Position numbers and translations under genes: made by a program
Source: Anaerolineales bacterium
GTDB lineage: Bacteria; Chloroflexota; Anaerolineae; Anaerolineales; UBA11579
Direction: 5' to 3'
Assembly: GCA_020059485.1 (NCBI GenBank)
Contig: JAGVCA010000031.1
Coordinates: 1 to 57,104, forward strand
DNA: 57,104 bases
In this document: piece after piece, positions 33,117 to 42,499 of the stretch
Numbering within the stretch: position 1 is the first letter of the stretch
Layout: each line of letters opens with the position of its first letter
The notes under the pieces: generated by a model
What the model was told of the DNA's origin: nothing
The model's input: the letters and a program-made list of their open reading frames with translations, nothing else
Databases searched by the model: none

Positions 33117-34155
33117 CAAACAGCCCAGAAAGATCCATCGCTGGATATTGCTGCTGGTGATTGTGCCGGTTTCCTGTGCCGCGACCTTCTTCATCCCGCT
33201 GCTGAAACCGATCATGCCGCACATCCAGCTGCCGCCGGAGCCAGTTTACCCGCATGTCGGGCACGATCCGTTATTCAATCTTGGCGGGCAGGGCTTTTAT
33301 ATCACCAACACAATGGTCTCGGTCTGGATCGCCATGCTGATCGTGATCTTGATCGCCTGGAACATCCGCAAGCAGCTCAAGGCCGGCAAGATGGTCCTGA
33401 CCGGGGTTTCCGGCGCGGTCGCCACCCTGCTGGAAGGTTTCTACGCCATGACCGAGTCGACCGCCGGCAAGTGGGCCAAGAAGATCTTTCCGTGGTTTGC
33501 CACCATCTTCCTGTTGGTGCTGTTCGTCAACCTGCAGGAGTTGGTCCCGCTGCCGGATGCCGTTGGTTATCTGCATGAATCCGACCACGGCTACCCCAAG
33601 CAGGAACTGCTGGGAGGCTTGTTTGAGACCATCGTCCAGCCGGACGCCGAGCACGCCGATGAAGAGATGCACGGCGGTTATTCGCTTGTGCCGTACTGGC
33701 GGATCGCCTCCACCGACCTGAACTTCACAGCCTCGCTGGCGATCATCTCGGTCGTGATGACCCAGGTGATTGGTATGCAAGCGCTGGGCGGCGGCTATCT
33801 GACCAAATATTGGAATGGCAAGGATATCGCCAAGGCCTGGAGGAAACCGCGCCTGGGCAATCCGATGGACTTCATCCTCGCGCTGGTCAAATGGCTGGCA
33901 GGCATCCTTGAGATCATTGCAGAGATCGCCAAGATCCTCTCATTTACTTTCCGTCTCTTCGGCGTGATCTTTGCCGGTTCGGTTTTGCTATTCTTTGTCG
34001 GTTCCATGACCGGCGGCCTGGGACAATCAGGCGTGGTCCTGTTGGAACTACTCTTCGGCCCGCTGCAGGCTCTGGTCTTCGGGATGCTCACCATGATGTT
34101 CATGGCGATGGCAACCGTCAGCCACGATCACGGCCACGAAGAGGCCCATCACTAA
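33097..34155 (+). CDS. atpB: ATP synthase subunit a
   Basis: Subunit a forms the proton half-channels next to the c-ring. The 352-residue protein starts at ATG 33097 after GGAGG, inside the end of atpZ. It has about six helices; the essential Arg lies in FRLFGVIFAGSVLLFF near 288. It carries a long acidic/His-rich segment (about 145-200; DHGYPKQELLGG, then EHADEEMHGGY) that is longer than in most. The C-terminus ends in a His-rich tail (SHDHGHEEAHH). Confidence 0.94.
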   Translation: MTVEKTDKQPRKIHRWILLLVIVPVSCAATFFIPLLKPIMPHIQLPPEPVYPHVGHDPLFNLGGQGFYITNTMVSVWIAMLIVILIAWNIRKQLKAGKMVLTGVSGAVATLLEGFYAMTESTAGKWAKKIFPWFATIFLLVLFVNLQELVPLPDAVGYLHESDHGYPKQELLGGLFETIVQPDAEHADEEMHGGYSLVPYWRIASTDLNFTASLAIISVVMTQVIGMQALGGGYLTKYWNGKDIAKAWRKPRLGNPMDFILALVKWLAGILEIIAEIAKILSFTFRLFGVIFAGSVLLFFVGSMTGGLGQSGVVLLELLFGPLQALVFGMLTMMFMAMATVSHDHGHEEAHH

Positions 34156-34205
34156 ACAACAACCTGTACAGGATTTATTCACACACATTTCAGGAGGTTC
34201 AACAC

Positions 34206-34433
34206 ATGGACGCAGCAGCAGCACAGTTTTTGGGAGCAGGATTGGCAATGCTTGGGGCGATCGGCCCCGGTATCGGGATCGGCCTTTTGGCGCAAGGCGC
34301 CATGCAGGGAATCGCCCGCAACCCGGATGCTTCCGGTGATATCCAGACCAATATGATCCTGGCGATCGCCTTCACCGAGGCAGTGGCGATCTATTGTCTG
34401 GTGGTCGCACTCTTGCTGATCTTCGTTGCCTGA
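34206..34433 (+). CDS. atpE: ATP synthase subunit c
   Basis: The 75-residue proteolipid forms the rotating c-ring. Two helices flank the polar loop ARNPD (37-41). The ion carboxylate is Glu58 in AFTEAVAIY. The first helix has GPGIGIGLLAQG; the Gln that Na+-type c subunits carry in that place is missing, and Ala follows Glu58, so the ring probably uses protons. Start ATG 34206 follows AGGAGG. Confidence 0.96.
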   Translation: MDAAAAQFLGAGLAMLGAIGPGIGIGLLAQGAMQGIARNPDASGDIQTNMILAIAFTEAVAIYCLVVALLLIFVA

Positions 34434-34467
34434 GCCGGTCACGCCGTTTGCGGAAGAGAGGTAGCTA

Positions 34468-35190
34468 GTGGAAGCATTAGGTCTAAACCTAGGGTATTTA
34501 ATTGTTCAAATCACCTCCTTCGCGGTCCTGTTCCTCATCCTAAGCGCCTGGGTGTACCGCCCGCTCGTCAAGATGCTGGAAAACCGCCGGGAGAAGATCC
34601 AGAAAGGCCTGGAAGATGCCCGCGTGGCCGCAGAAGCGCGTGAGAACGCCGAAGCCGAAGCGGAAAAGATCATGCAGGCCAAACAAACCGAAGCATCGGA
34701 TCTGGTCCGGCAGGCCACAGCCCGCGCCCAGGAAGTTGAGCGCGAGATGAAAGCTGCTGCCGAACGGGAGATCGCGGAGATGAAGGCGAACGCCCGCAAG
34801 GAGATGGAAGAAGAGCGCAACCAGCTGCTCGGCGAGGTGCGCGGCCAGATTGCCGCTCTGGCGATGTCCGCCACCCAGAAACTGGTCGGTGAGGCGATGG
34901 ATGAAAAACGCCAGCGCGCCTTGATCGAAGAGTTCTTCTCCGGTATCAAGGCTGGCAAGGTGACTGTGGTCGACCCGGTCGAAGGCGACCGCGCCATTGT
35001 CACCAGCGCATTGCCGCTGACGGATGCAGAGCAGAAAACCGTCCGCGAGCAGGTGCTCAAGGGCCAGGGTCAGGTTGAATTCAAGGTCAACCCGGCCATC
35101 CTGGGCGGGCTGGTCGTGCGCGTCGGCGATAAGGTCCTGGATGGATCCGTCGCCGGTCAACTCGACTCGATGCGCCAGAACCTGAAATAA
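34468..35190 (+). CDS. atpF: ATP synthase subunit b fused to the C-terminal part of delta
   Basis: A 240-residue stator protein. Residues 1-30 form the membrane helix, and 31-155 a long charged coiled coil as in subunit b. From 176 to 240 (VTSALPLTDAEQ...LGGLVVRVGDKVLDGSVAGQLDSM) the sequence is that of the end of subunit delta. The N-terminal six-helix domain of delta, which binds the alpha subunits, is not present. The start is GTG 34468. This is the last atp gene here: a terminator follows, and alpha, gamma, beta and epsilon are absent. A separate delta-like gene could lie with F1. Confidence 0.9.
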   Translation: MEALGLNLGYLIVQITSFAVLFLILSAWVYRPLVKMLENRREKIQKGLEDARVAAEARENAEAEAEKIMQAKQTEASDLVRQATARAQEVEREMKAAAEREIAEMKANARKEMEEERNQLLGEVRGQIAALAMSATQKLVGEAMDEKRQRALIEEFFSGIKAGKVTVVDPVEGDRAIVTSALPLTDAEQKTVREQVLKGQGQVEFKVNPAILGGLVVRVGDKVLDGSVAGQLDSMRQNLK

Positions 35191-35231
35191 CAGCCGAGGC
35201 GCTCGGACCCGACAACTAAAATTCGCAAAGG

Positions 35232-35260
35232 ACGCCCGAGGTAGCTTTCGGGCGTTTTTT
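35232..35260 (+). terminator. Terminator after the Fo genes
   Basis: ACGCCCGA (35232-35239) with TCGGGCGT (35248-35255), then a run of T. It closes the atp operon before any F1 gene. Confidence 0.88.
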
Positions 35261-35276
35261 CTTCAAACCAAACGAT

Positions 35277-36827
35277 ATGGCTGCTCAACTTTTTGATCGC
35301 TTGCTTGATGGATTTTCGGTGCTTTCGCCGGTCCCGGCTGCTGAGGTGACCGGGATTGCGGTCGATTCACGCAAGGTCAATCCCGGGGACGTGTTTGTCG
35401 CCACCAGCGACAGAGTAGATGGGCACCAATTTATCCCGGATGCCATTCGGAATGGCGCGGCAGCAGTCATCGGGACCCATCCGCTCTCGCTAAAGGTACC
35501 TTACGTTCAGGTGGCGGATGCCCGCGCCGCTCTGGGGTACATCTCGGCAGCCTTTTACCGCCAACCGGCCAACTACCTGACGATGATTGGGGTGACCGGC
35601 TCGGACGGCAAGACGACGACGGTCAATTACATCTACAAGATCCTCAAAGCGGCCGGCCTCAAAGCCGGGATGATCTCCACGGTGAATGCCATCATCGGGG
35701 ACGAGGAACTCGATACCGGACTGCATGTCACCACCCCGGAAGCCTTCGAGGTCCAGGCTTACCTGCGCCGGTATGTGGATGCCGGCATCACCCATGTCAT
35801 CCTCGAAACCACTTCCCACGGTCTGGCTGCCCGCCGGGTGTCCGGCGCCGATTTCGATATCGGTGTGGTCACCAATATCACCCACGAACATCTTGATTAT
35901 CACGGCTCCTGGGATGCCTACCTGCGCGCGAAAACGCTTTTGTTTGAAGGCCTTTCGGTCCCCAAACCCAAGCTCCGGCCGATCGAGCCGCTGGCAGTTT
36001 TGAACATGGACGACCAGTCCTACGAGCATCTGCAAGCCCGCACAGCCGCCCGTCAGGTGTGTTATGGCCTGGACCGCCGGGCAGAGGTGTGGGCTTCCGA
36101 TATTCAGAATACCGCCCGGATCCTGCGATATACCGCCCATGGACCGGGCTTTGAACTCCCGATCGAAACCCAGATGATCGGCAATTACAACGTATCCAAT
36201 TCGCTGGCGGCGCTCTCGGCTGCGGTCATCGGCCTGGGGATCGATCCAGAGGTGGCGGCGAAGGGCATCCGGGCGCTGACTGGTATCCCGGGACGGATGG
36301 AGCGGATCGATCTGGGCCAGGATTTCCTGGCGGTGGTCGATTTCGCCCACACGCCGTTTGCGCTCAGATCCGCCCTGGAAGCCGGCCGTAAAATGACCGC
36401 CGGGCGGGTGATCGCAGTCTTTGGTTCGGCCGGTCTGCGGGATAAGCAGAAGCGGCGGATGATGGCCGAGTTTTCCGCCCAACTCGCCGATCTGACCATC
36501 CTGACCGCCGAAGACCCGCGGACGGAATCATTGGACGATATTCTGACAGAAATGGCTGCCGGCGCGGAAGAGCAGGGCGGGCAGCGAGACAAGACTTATT
36601 TCTGCATTCCGGATCGCGGTGCAGCGATCCGCTTTGCGGTCCAGCAAGCCCGGCCAGGAGACCTGGTCTTCGCACTCGGGAAGGGGCATGAACAATCGAT
36701 GTGTTTTGGAGAAACCGAGTATCCTTGGGATGACCGCACAGCCATGCGGTCCGCACTGGCGGACCTGCTGGAAGTGGACGGCCCCGGGATGCCTCTTCTT
36801 CCGACTTCCCAGGGTGACACGAAGTAG
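35277..36827 (+). CDS. murE: UDP-N-acetylmuramyl-tripeptide synthetase (MurE-like)
   Basis: A Mur ligase of 516 residues that adds the third amino acid to the peptidoglycan stem peptide in the cytoplasm. An N-terminal UDP-binding domain (DSRKVNPGDVFVA near 30) precedes the ATP P-loop at 105-115 (GVTGSDGKTTT; most MurE have TNGK). TTPEAFEVQ, ETTSHGL and THEHLDYHG in the central domain are typical. The C-terminal motif reads EDPRTES near residue 411, against DNPR in enzymes for meso-diaminopimelate; keeping Arg argues for DAP or a related basic residue. It starts 17 bp past the atp terminator with no clear promoter. Confidence 0.85.
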   Translation: MAAQLFDRLLDGFSVLSPVPAAEVTGIAVDSRKVNPGDVFVATSDRVDGHQFIPDAIRNGAAAVIGTHPLSLKVPYVQVADARAALGYISAAFYRQPANYLTMIGVTGSDGKTTTVNYIYKILKAAGLKAGMISTVNAIIGDEELDTGLHVTTPEAFEVQAYLRRYVDAGITHVILETTSHGLAARRVSGADFDIGVVTNITHEHLDYHGSWDAYLRAKTLLFEGLSVPKPKLRPIEPLAVLNMDDQSYEHLQARTAARQVCYGLDRRAEVWASDIQNTARILRYTAHGPGFELPIETQMIGNYNVSNSLAALSAAVIGLGIDPEVAAKGIRALTGIPGRMERIDLGQDFLAVVDFAHTPFALRSALEAGRKMTAGRVIAVFGSAGLRDKQKRRMMAEFSAQLADLTILTAEDPRTESLDDILTEMAAGAEEQGGQRDKTYFCIPDRGAAIRFAVQQARPGDLVFALGKGHEQSMCFGETEYPWDDRTAMRSALADLLEVDGPGMPLLPTSQGDTK

Positions 36828-36891
36828 CCTCAATGGGGTTACTTCACCCAAACGCCCGCAAGCGGGCAGACCTTATCCAGGAGGATGATCA

Positions 36892-38220
36892 ATGTCTGAA
36901 CTAATGAAACAGAAGAAAAAGGAGCACTGGGCCTGGTATATGTATGATTTTGGCAACTCAGCCTATGCTGCTGTGGTATTGCTGGCGGTCTATTCGGCTT
37001 ATTTCCAGGGAGCGGTGGTTGGTGGCTCGGAAGGCACCCGGTTGTGGGGGATCGCCACCGGGATTGCTATGCTGGTCACTGCAGTGATCGCCCCGATCCT
37101 GGGGGCAATCGCCGACCACTCTGGCAAGAAGAAGACGATCATGTTCTATATGTCGGCTGTGTGTATCGTCTTCACCGGGCTGCTCTTCACTGTGCGGGAA
37201 GGCAATATTATCACCGGGATGCTGTTCTTCATCCTGGCGGAGATCGGCTACCGCGGCGGGCAGGTCTTTTATAACGCTTTGCTGCCCGAGATCGCAGATC
37301 AGGATGAGATCGGTCGCGTCTCCGGGATGGGCTGGGCGGTTGGCTCGGTTGGCGGGATCGTGTGTCTGTTGATCGTTTTGGCCCTGATCCTGGTGATCGG
37401 CGGCGAGTTCGTCACCCGCCTCTCCTTCATCATCACATCGGTGTTCTTCGCACTCTCCACCATCCCGATGTGGTTCTGGCTGAAAGAAAAGGCTGAACCC
37501 AAGCCGCTGAAAGAAGGCGATAACTACCTCAGCCTGGCCTTCCGCCGCCTGCGGACCACGATCCGCTCTGTCAACCAGTACAAGGAATTCCTTAAGTTCA
37601 TGCTGGCCTTCCTGGTGTACAACGACGGCATCATCGCCGCCCTGGATTTCGCCGCCATCATCGGCGCGGTGCTGTACGGCATGGACCAGCAGTCGCTGAT
37701 CATCATGATGATCCTGGTGCAGGTTGCCAGTGTGGCTGGCGCGTATCTGTACGGCATCTGGGGCGAGAAGATGGGTTTCAAGCGCGGTCTGGTGCAGTCG
37801 CTGGTGCTGATGATCTTTGCCGTCGTGCTGATCTACTTCAATAACTCCATCGGCGGGTTCTTTGCGATCACCTCGCTGGCCGGGTTCGCCCTGACCGGCG
37901 TCCAGTCGCTCAGCCGCACGATGATCGGCGCATTTGCCCCTCCCGGACGCAGCGCGGAATTCTACGGCTTTTTCGGAATGGTCGGCCGAACCTCTTCCTT
38001 TATTGGGCCATTCCTGTTCGGGATCGTTGCCCACCGTCTGACCGTCTTGCATGAGAGTGCCGGCCTTGACCCGACGGCCGCCATCCAGCTTGGCCACCGG
38101 CAGGCGGTTTTCTCCATCGTGATCTTCCTGGTGGTTGGTCTTGGGCTGCTGATGCTGGTCAATGAGAAGGAAGGCCGCAAGGTGGCGATGGGGCAAGTCG
38201 CACTGGAACCTGGTGACTGA
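36892..38220 (+). CDS. UMF1-type MFS transporter
   Basis: A 442-residue membrane protein with about 12 helices. The start WAWYMYDFGNSAYAAVVLLAVYSAYF and the MFS loop ADHSGKKK near 80 match the UMF1/Atg22-like family of the major facilitator superfamily. Its eukaryotic relatives export amino acids from vacuoles; the bacterial substrates are not known. ATG 36892 follows AGGAGG. The PlsC-like gene begins just after its stop. Confidence 0.88.
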   Translation: MSELMKQKKKEHWAWYMYDFGNSAYAAVVLLAVYSAYFQGAVVGGSEGTRLWGIATGIAMLVTAVIAPILGAIADHSGKKKTIMFYMSAVCIVFTGLLFTVREGNIITGMLFFILAEIGYRGGQVFYNALLPEIADQDEIGRVSGMGWAVGSVGGIVCLLIVLALILVIGGEFVTRLSFIITSVFFALSTIPMWFWLKEKAEPKPLKEGDNYLSLAFRRLRTTIRSVNQYKEFLKFMLAFLVYNDGIIAALDFAAIIGAVLYGMDQQSLIIMMILVQVASVAGAYLYGIWGEKMGFKRGLVQSLVLMIFAVVLIYFNNSIGGFFAITSLAGFALTGVQSLSRTMIGAFAPPGRSAEFYGFFGMVGRTSSFIGPFLFGIVAHRLTVLHESAGLDPTAAIQLGHRQAVFSIVIFLVVGLGLLMLVNEKEGRKVAMGQVALEPGD

Positions 38221-38224
38221 TCCC

Positions 38225-38995
38225 GTGAGCGATTTTGCCCGTAACCTCGACAGCGATGATGTCAAGAAGCGCCGGCCGCTGCGCAAAGTCTTCCAGTTTT
38301 TATCGAAGGTGGCTTTTTGGCTGCTGACCGACCTGACGATTGAGGGTCAGGAAAACTTCCCCGCGGAAGGGCCGCTGATCGTGATTGGCAACCACTTCAG
38401 CTTTGTCGATCCGGCCGCTTTTGTGCGAGTCTCACCGGCTCCGTTGGACTTTGTCGGCGGAGCGGTCAACCCGCATGCCCCGGCGTTTATCCTGTTCATC
38501 CCGCGCTTGTGGGGATTCTTCCCGGTCAAGCGCGGTACCGGATCGACCTTCGCGCTGCGCCAGGCAGAGAATGTGCTCAACGAGGGCGGCATCCTGGGGA
38601 TCTTTCCGGAGGGCGGGAACTGGGCTCATGTCCTGCGTCCGCCGCGGCCCGGGGCTGCTTTCCTGGTCTCGCGCACCGAGGCGCAGGTGCTGCCGGTCGG
38701 TCTGGTGGGGATGGAGCAAGTCTTTCCAACCCTGCGACAGTTCAAGCGGCCGAAAGTGGCGATCCGGGTGGGGAAACCTTACACCCCGCAGAAGGTGACC
38801 GGCAAAGGCCGGGAACGCCGCGAGCAACTAGATGAGATCGGGCACGAGATGATGCGCAAGCTCGCCGAATTGCTCCCCCCCGAGAAGTGCGGCCACTACT
38901 CCGATGACCCGGAGATCAGGGCAGCCGCGCAGGGCACCGAGATCTATCCCTGGGCAGACAAGGCTGAAGGCGAGGTAATCGGGCAGGTGAGTTAG
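38225..38995 (+). CDS. PlsC-like 1-acyl-glycerol-3-phosphate acyltransferase
   Basis: A 256-residue lysophospholipid acyltransferase. The HX4D catalytic motif is NHFSFVDP, the substrate motif is FPEGGNWAHV, and PVGLVG follows as block IV. A hydrophobic stretch near 22-40 (VFQFLSKVAFWLLTDL) probably holds it to the membrane. The second acyl chain of phosphatidic acid or a related lipid is the likely product. The start is taken at GTG 38225, 4 bp past the transporter stop; another GTG at 38213 is possible. Confidence 0.85.
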   Translation: MSDFARNLDSDDVKKRRPLRKVFQFLSKVAFWLLTDLTIEGQENFPAEGPLIVIGNHFSFVDPAAFVRVSPAPLDFVGGAVNPHAPAFILFIPRLWGFFPVKRGTGSTFALRQAENVLNEGGILGIFPEGGNWAHVLRPPRPGAAFLVSRTEAQVLPVGLVGMEQVFPTLRQFKRPKVAIRVGKPYTPQKVTGKGRERREQLDEIGHEMMRKLAELLPPEKCGHYSDDPEIRAAAQGTEIYPWADKAEGEVIGQVS

Positions 38996-39016
38996 GTTTA
39001 TTCGTAATGCTGAAAC

Positions 39017-39056
39017 GAAAAAGCGGCGCAGTCTGAAAACTGCGCCGCTTTTTTAC
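39017..39056. terminator. Bidirectional terminator
   Basis: An 11-bp stem (39021-39031 with 39040-39050) with A-run before and T-run after. It serves the PlsC-like gene on the plus strand and pnp on the minus strand. Confidence 0.9.
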
Positions 39057-39083
39057 TTTTATTGGTTGCGAAGGTCTGATCGG

Positions 39084-41300
39084 CTAGCGTCTTCCGCCGC
39101 GGTCACGTCCGCCGCGATCCCCGCCGCGGTTACCGCCACGGTCTCCACCGCGGCTGCCGCCGCTGCTCTTACCGCCGCTGTCACGTGCCTGGGCTTCTTC
39201 CAGGGTCCAGCCTTCCAGCACGGCCTGCCGGGAGAGGCGGACACGTCCGCTGATCTCATCGACATTGGTGACCATCACGGTGATCTCGTCACCCACGGTG
39301 GCCACGTCTTCCACACTGTTGACCCGGACAGAATCGAGCTGGGAGATATGCACCAGGCCGTCTGTGCCGGGGATGATCTCGACAAATGCGCCAAAGTCGG
39401 TGATCCGTACCACCTTGCCGGTGTAGATCCGGCCAGGGATGGCCGACTCGGTCAGGGCTTCGATCCGCTCGCGGGCGATCCGTTCGCTCTCACCGTCGGT
39501 GGTGGCGATGAAGACTGTGCCGTCATCGTCGATGTCGATCTTGGCACCGGTCTCTTCCTGGATTGAACGGATGGTTTCCCCGCCCTTGCCGATCACCGCC
39601 CCGATCTTGTCAATCGGGATTTGAATGGTGATGATGCGCGGGGCGTGGTCCTTCATTTCTGGACGCGGTGCCGGGATGACTTCCAGCATCTTGTTCAGGA
39701 TGTGGGCCCGGCCCTGTTTGGCCTGTTCCAGCGCTTCAGACATCATTTCAGGCGATAAGCCATCAACCTTGATATCCATTTGCAGGGCGGTGATGCCCTT
39801 GTCGGTCCCGGCGACTTTGAAGTCCATATCACCGAGGTGGTCTTCCAGACCTTGAATGTCGCTCAGGATGACATACTTGTCGCCTTCGCTGACCATCCCC
39901 ATCGCAATTCCGGAGACCGGCGCCTTGATCGGCACACCGGTATCCATCAGGGCAAGGGTTGAACCGCACACCGAGGCCATCGAGGTCGAGCCGTTGGAAG
40001 ACAAGCATTCCGAAACCAGCCGCAGTGTGTACGGGAAATCCTTCTCTTCCGGGATCACTGCCAGCAAAGCCCGTTCGGCCAGAGCGCCATGCCCAATCTC
40101 TCGGCGAGAGGAACCGCGCAGCGGCCGGACCTCGCCAACAGAAAACGGCGGGAAGTTGTAGTGGTGCATATAGCGCTTGACCTCGTTGGGGGTCAGGTTG
40201 TCGAGGTTCTGCGCATCGCGCGGGGTGCCAAGAGTGGCAATCGTCAGCACCTGGGTCTCACCCCGGGTGAAGATGCCGGAACCGTGGGCGCGCGGGCTGT
40301 AATCGACATCGCACCAGATCGGGCGGATATCGGTGGTGCCGCGGCCATCGGGGCGCAGCTTCCGGTGCAGGATGCGGTCGCGGACGACCTTCTTGTTGGC
40401 AGCTTCAAAAGCCTCACGCAAGTCCGGCACCTGGGTCTCATCCCCGGCGGCCAGCGCTTCAACCGTTTCGGTGCGCAGGGCATTGATGGCATCATCCTGT
40501 TCGTGCTTGTTCAGATCGCGGTCGTAGACAGATTCAAGGCCGTCCTTGGCATGCGCCAGGACCTTTTCCTTGAGTTCCTCGGAGACCGAGAAGGGCGGAT
40601 AGGCTTTTTTGGGTTTGCCAACAGCCTCGGCCAGGGCGAGCTGTGCGTCGATCAGGGGCTGCATGACCTCATGCGCGTAGGTCAGCGCCCGGGTCATGGT
40701 TGGCTCGTCGACCTCGTTGGCGCCTGCCTCCACCATCAGCAGCGCGTCTCTGGTGCCGGCCACTCTGAGGTCCAGGGTGGATTCTTCCAGTTCGGCATAG
40801 GTCGGGTTAACGACGAATTCACCGTTGATCAGGCCAACCCGAACAGCGGCGACCGGTCCACCCCAGGGGGCATCGGAGATCATCACGGCGGCAGAACCGG
40901 CGTTGATCGCGATCACATCCAGCGGATTGATGTTGTCAGATGAGATGGCGTACATGATCACCTGGACGTCGTTGCGCATATCATTGGGGAACAAGGGGCG
41001 CAGCGGTCGGTCGGTCAGGCGGGCGGTCAGGATGGCATTTTCGGTTGGCCGGCCTTCCCGGCGGAAGAATCCACCAGGGATACGCCCACCGGCGTACATC
41101 CGTTCCTCATATTCCACGCTCAGGGGAAAGAAATTGATCCCCTCGCGCGGTTCGTTGCTCATGGTCGCGGTTGCAAGGATGAGCGAATTGTCCAGCCGGA
41201 CGGTTACGGAACCGCCTGCCTGGAGGGCCAACTGGCCGGTTTCAAACGTGATGGTCTGATTCCCGACAGTCGCCGTGAACTGTTTCAGTTCAGGTTTCAT
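39084..41300 (-). CDS. pnp: Polyribonucleotide nucleotidyltransferase (PNPase)
   Basis: PNPase degrades RNA 3' to 5' using phosphate. The 738-residue product has two RNase PH domains (about 10-220 and 315-550), the all-helix linker, a KH domain ([20 protein letters not shown] near 570) and an S1 domain ([16 protein letters not shown], then GLVHISQL). After the S1 domain a C-terminal Arg/Gly-rich tail with RGG repeats (about 705-738) is present; such tails add RNA binding. It is downstream of rpsO, the usual arrangement. Confidence 0.97.
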   Translation of the reverse strand: MKPELKQFTATVGNQTITFETGQLALQAGGSVTVRLDNSLILATATMSNEPREGINFFPLSVEYEERMYAGGRIPGGFFRREGRPTENAILTARLTDRPLRPLFPNDMRNDVQVIMYAISSDNINPLDVIAINAGSAAVMISDAPWGGPVAAVRVGLINGEFVVNPTYAELEESTLDLRVAGTRDALLMVEAGANEVDEPTMTRALTYAHEVMQPLIDAQLALAEAVGKPKKAYPPFSVSEELKEKVLAHAKDGLESVYDRDLNKHEQDDAINALRTETVEALAAGDETQVPDLREAFEAANKKVVRDRILHRKLRPDGRGTTDIRPIWCDVDYSPRAHGSGIFTRGETQVLTIATLGTPRDAQNLDNLTPNEVKRYMHHYNFPPFSVGEVRPLRGSSRREIGHGALAERALLAVIPEEKDFPYTLRLVSECLSSNGSTSMASVCGSTLALMDTGVPIKAPVSGIAMGMVSEGDKYVILSDIQGLEDHLGDMDFKVAGTDKGITALQMDIKVDGLSPEMMSEALEQAKQGRAHILNKMLEVIPAPRPEMKDHAPRIITIQIPIDKIGAVIGKGGETIRSIQEETGAKIDIDDDGTVFIATTDGESERIARERIEALTESAIPGRIYTGKVVRITDFGAFVEIIPGTDGLVHISQLDSVRVNSVEDVATVGDEITVMVTNVDEISGRVRLSRQAVLEGWTLEEAQARDSGGKSSGGSRGGDRGGNRGGDRGGRDRGGRR

Positions 41301-41427
41301 GATGTAAACCTCCTAAGGTTTCCCCACTATGTCAGGAACTGGAGGCTAGTGACAACGGAAAGTGTTTGTCGATGAAGGGGGTTATCTCCAGCATCCATGT
41401 CCTAACGAGCGGGATAGATATATTTAG

Positions 41428-41456
41428 AGGGTAGATGCCGGTCGGGCACCTACCCT
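41428..41456 (-). terminator. Hairpin between rpsO and pnp
   Basis: A 12-bp stem (41428-41439 with 41445-41456, one G-T pair) without a true T-run. It may be an RNase III-type processing site, as found between rpsO and pnp in other bacteria, or a weak terminator. Confidence 0.6.
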
Positions 41457-41471
41457 GATTTGGGCTCAGGT

Positions 41472-41744
41472 TTATTTGCGGCGGATCTTGAGCTGTTCGG
41501 TGATCCGCATATAGCTAGCGAAATCCTTCTTGTGGATGTAGGCCAGCAGTTTGCGGCGGCGTCCGACCAGTTTCAGCAGGCCGCGCCGCGACGATTCGTC
41601 GTGCTTGTGGGTCCGCAGGTGTTCGGTCAACTGGTTGATCCGCTTGCTCAGCAGAGCGATCTGGACTTCAGGGGAACCGGTATCTTTCTCGTCCCGCTGG
41701 TATTCCTTGATCAGTCCGGTTTTAACTTCTTTTTCCAATGCCAT
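41472..41744 (-). CDS. rpsO: 30S ribosomal protein S15
   Basis: S15 binds 16S rRNA early in assembly. The 90-residue product has the whole signature: [57 protein letters not shown], and ends IRRK. Start ATG 41744 follows AAGGACAG. A good promoter lies about 80 nt upstream, and pnp follows in the same orientation. Confidence 0.97.
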   Translation of the reverse strand: MALEKEVKTGLIKEYQRDEKDTGSPEVQIALLSKRINQLTEHLRTHKHDESSRRGLLKLVGRRRKLLAYIHKKDFASYMRITEQLKIRRK

Positions 41745-41820
41745 GACATCTGTCCTTTCAGTTTACAGGTCTCCTGGCGGGCAGCTCAGTTTTGCCGCCT
41801 GCCGGTCTAGTCAGCGAATC

Positions 41821-41849
41821 ATTATACCACCAGGAAGAATGGCAATCAA
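41821..41849 (-). promoter_or_regulatory. Promoter of rpsO-pnp
   Basis: On the minus strand: TTGATT (41844-41849), 17 bp, then TGG-TATAAT (41821-41826). The untranslated leader is about 70 nt, room for S15 autoregulation, though no such fold was identified. Confidence 0.75.
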
Positions 41850-41900
41850 GCATAGATTTCAAGGTGGGCTTCCATTTTACCCTGACTCGGCCGGAATAAA

Positions 41901-41935
41901 AACAGACCCCGCATATCATGCAGGGTCTGTTTTTG
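41901..41935 (-). terminator. Terminator after the small lipoprotein gene
   Basis: AACAGACCC (41901-41909) with GGGTCTGTT (41923-41931). Runs of T exist on both strands. It lies 13 bp past the lipoprotein stop and before rpsO's promoter. Confidence 0.85.
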
Positions 41936-41947
41936 AGGTTTTCAGGC

Positions 41948-42373
41948 TCATCTTCCGGCGAACTGAGGGCCAAAAACGGCTTCCAGGGTGGATAGAACTT
42001 GTTCATCGCTGCCAACATACAGGACGATCAGTTTTCCACTCTTGAAAAAGTGCGGTACATCCACCCAGAAGGGTTGCGCCGTTCCGATCGAACTGCCGCT
42101 GGCATCGACCATTCCAGCATCCGCCTCTGCAGCGGCTTGATCGGAATATTCCATCACCTGCAGGCTGCCTTCGGCACCTTCCAGCAGTAAGGCTGGGACG
42201 GAGAACAGATCCGCCTCGAGGCGCTGGCCTTTCGAGACCCCCAGCCCCTGTGCTTCCAGGGCGGCGATCAACTCGTCAGCGCTTTCAGGGGTTCCCGGAG
42301 CGGCTGTGCTGCTGCAGGCGGTGATGACAAATGCCAATAAACCAACGATCAAAACCAGTAATTTTGCTTTCAT
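41948..42373 (-). CDS. Hypothetical lipoprotein
   Basis: A 141-residue exported lipoprotein: signal helix (5-17) and lipobox VITAC with Cys20, then a Ser/Thr/Pro linker. The mature part is a small alpha/beta domain (SADELIAALEAQGLGVSKGQ...ALLLEGAEGSLQVMEYSDQAAAEADAGMV) ending in KLIVLYVGSDEQVLSTLEAVFG. This pattern is seen in short Chloroflexota lipoproteins of unknown role. It is monocistronic, with its own terminator. Confidence 0.75.
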   Translation of the reverse strand: MKAKLLVLIVGLLAFVITACSSTAAPGTPESADELIAALEAQGLGVSKGQRLEADLFSVPALLLEGAEGSLQVMEYSDQAAAEADAGMVDASGSSIGTAQPFWVDVPHFFKSGKLIVLYVGSDEQVLSTLEAVFGPQFAGR

Positions 42374-42499
42374 TTCTTTTTCACCTTTCCATTTCTAATC
42401 TGTCGAAGATATCCAGCGGTTGCAATCGCTCATGGAATTTAAACGAAAGAACTATCCAAATGTTCCCTGAATTCATTAACCGGTGAAAAAAAGTTGGGG

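Noticed and set aside
34206-34433. Sodium-type c-ring
   Set aside because: The Gln in helix 1 and the Ser/Thr after the carboxylate Glu that mark Na+ rings are absent.
42430-42470. Additional LexA box (GAAC...GTTC)
   Set aside because: The half sites are 9 bp apart, not 4.
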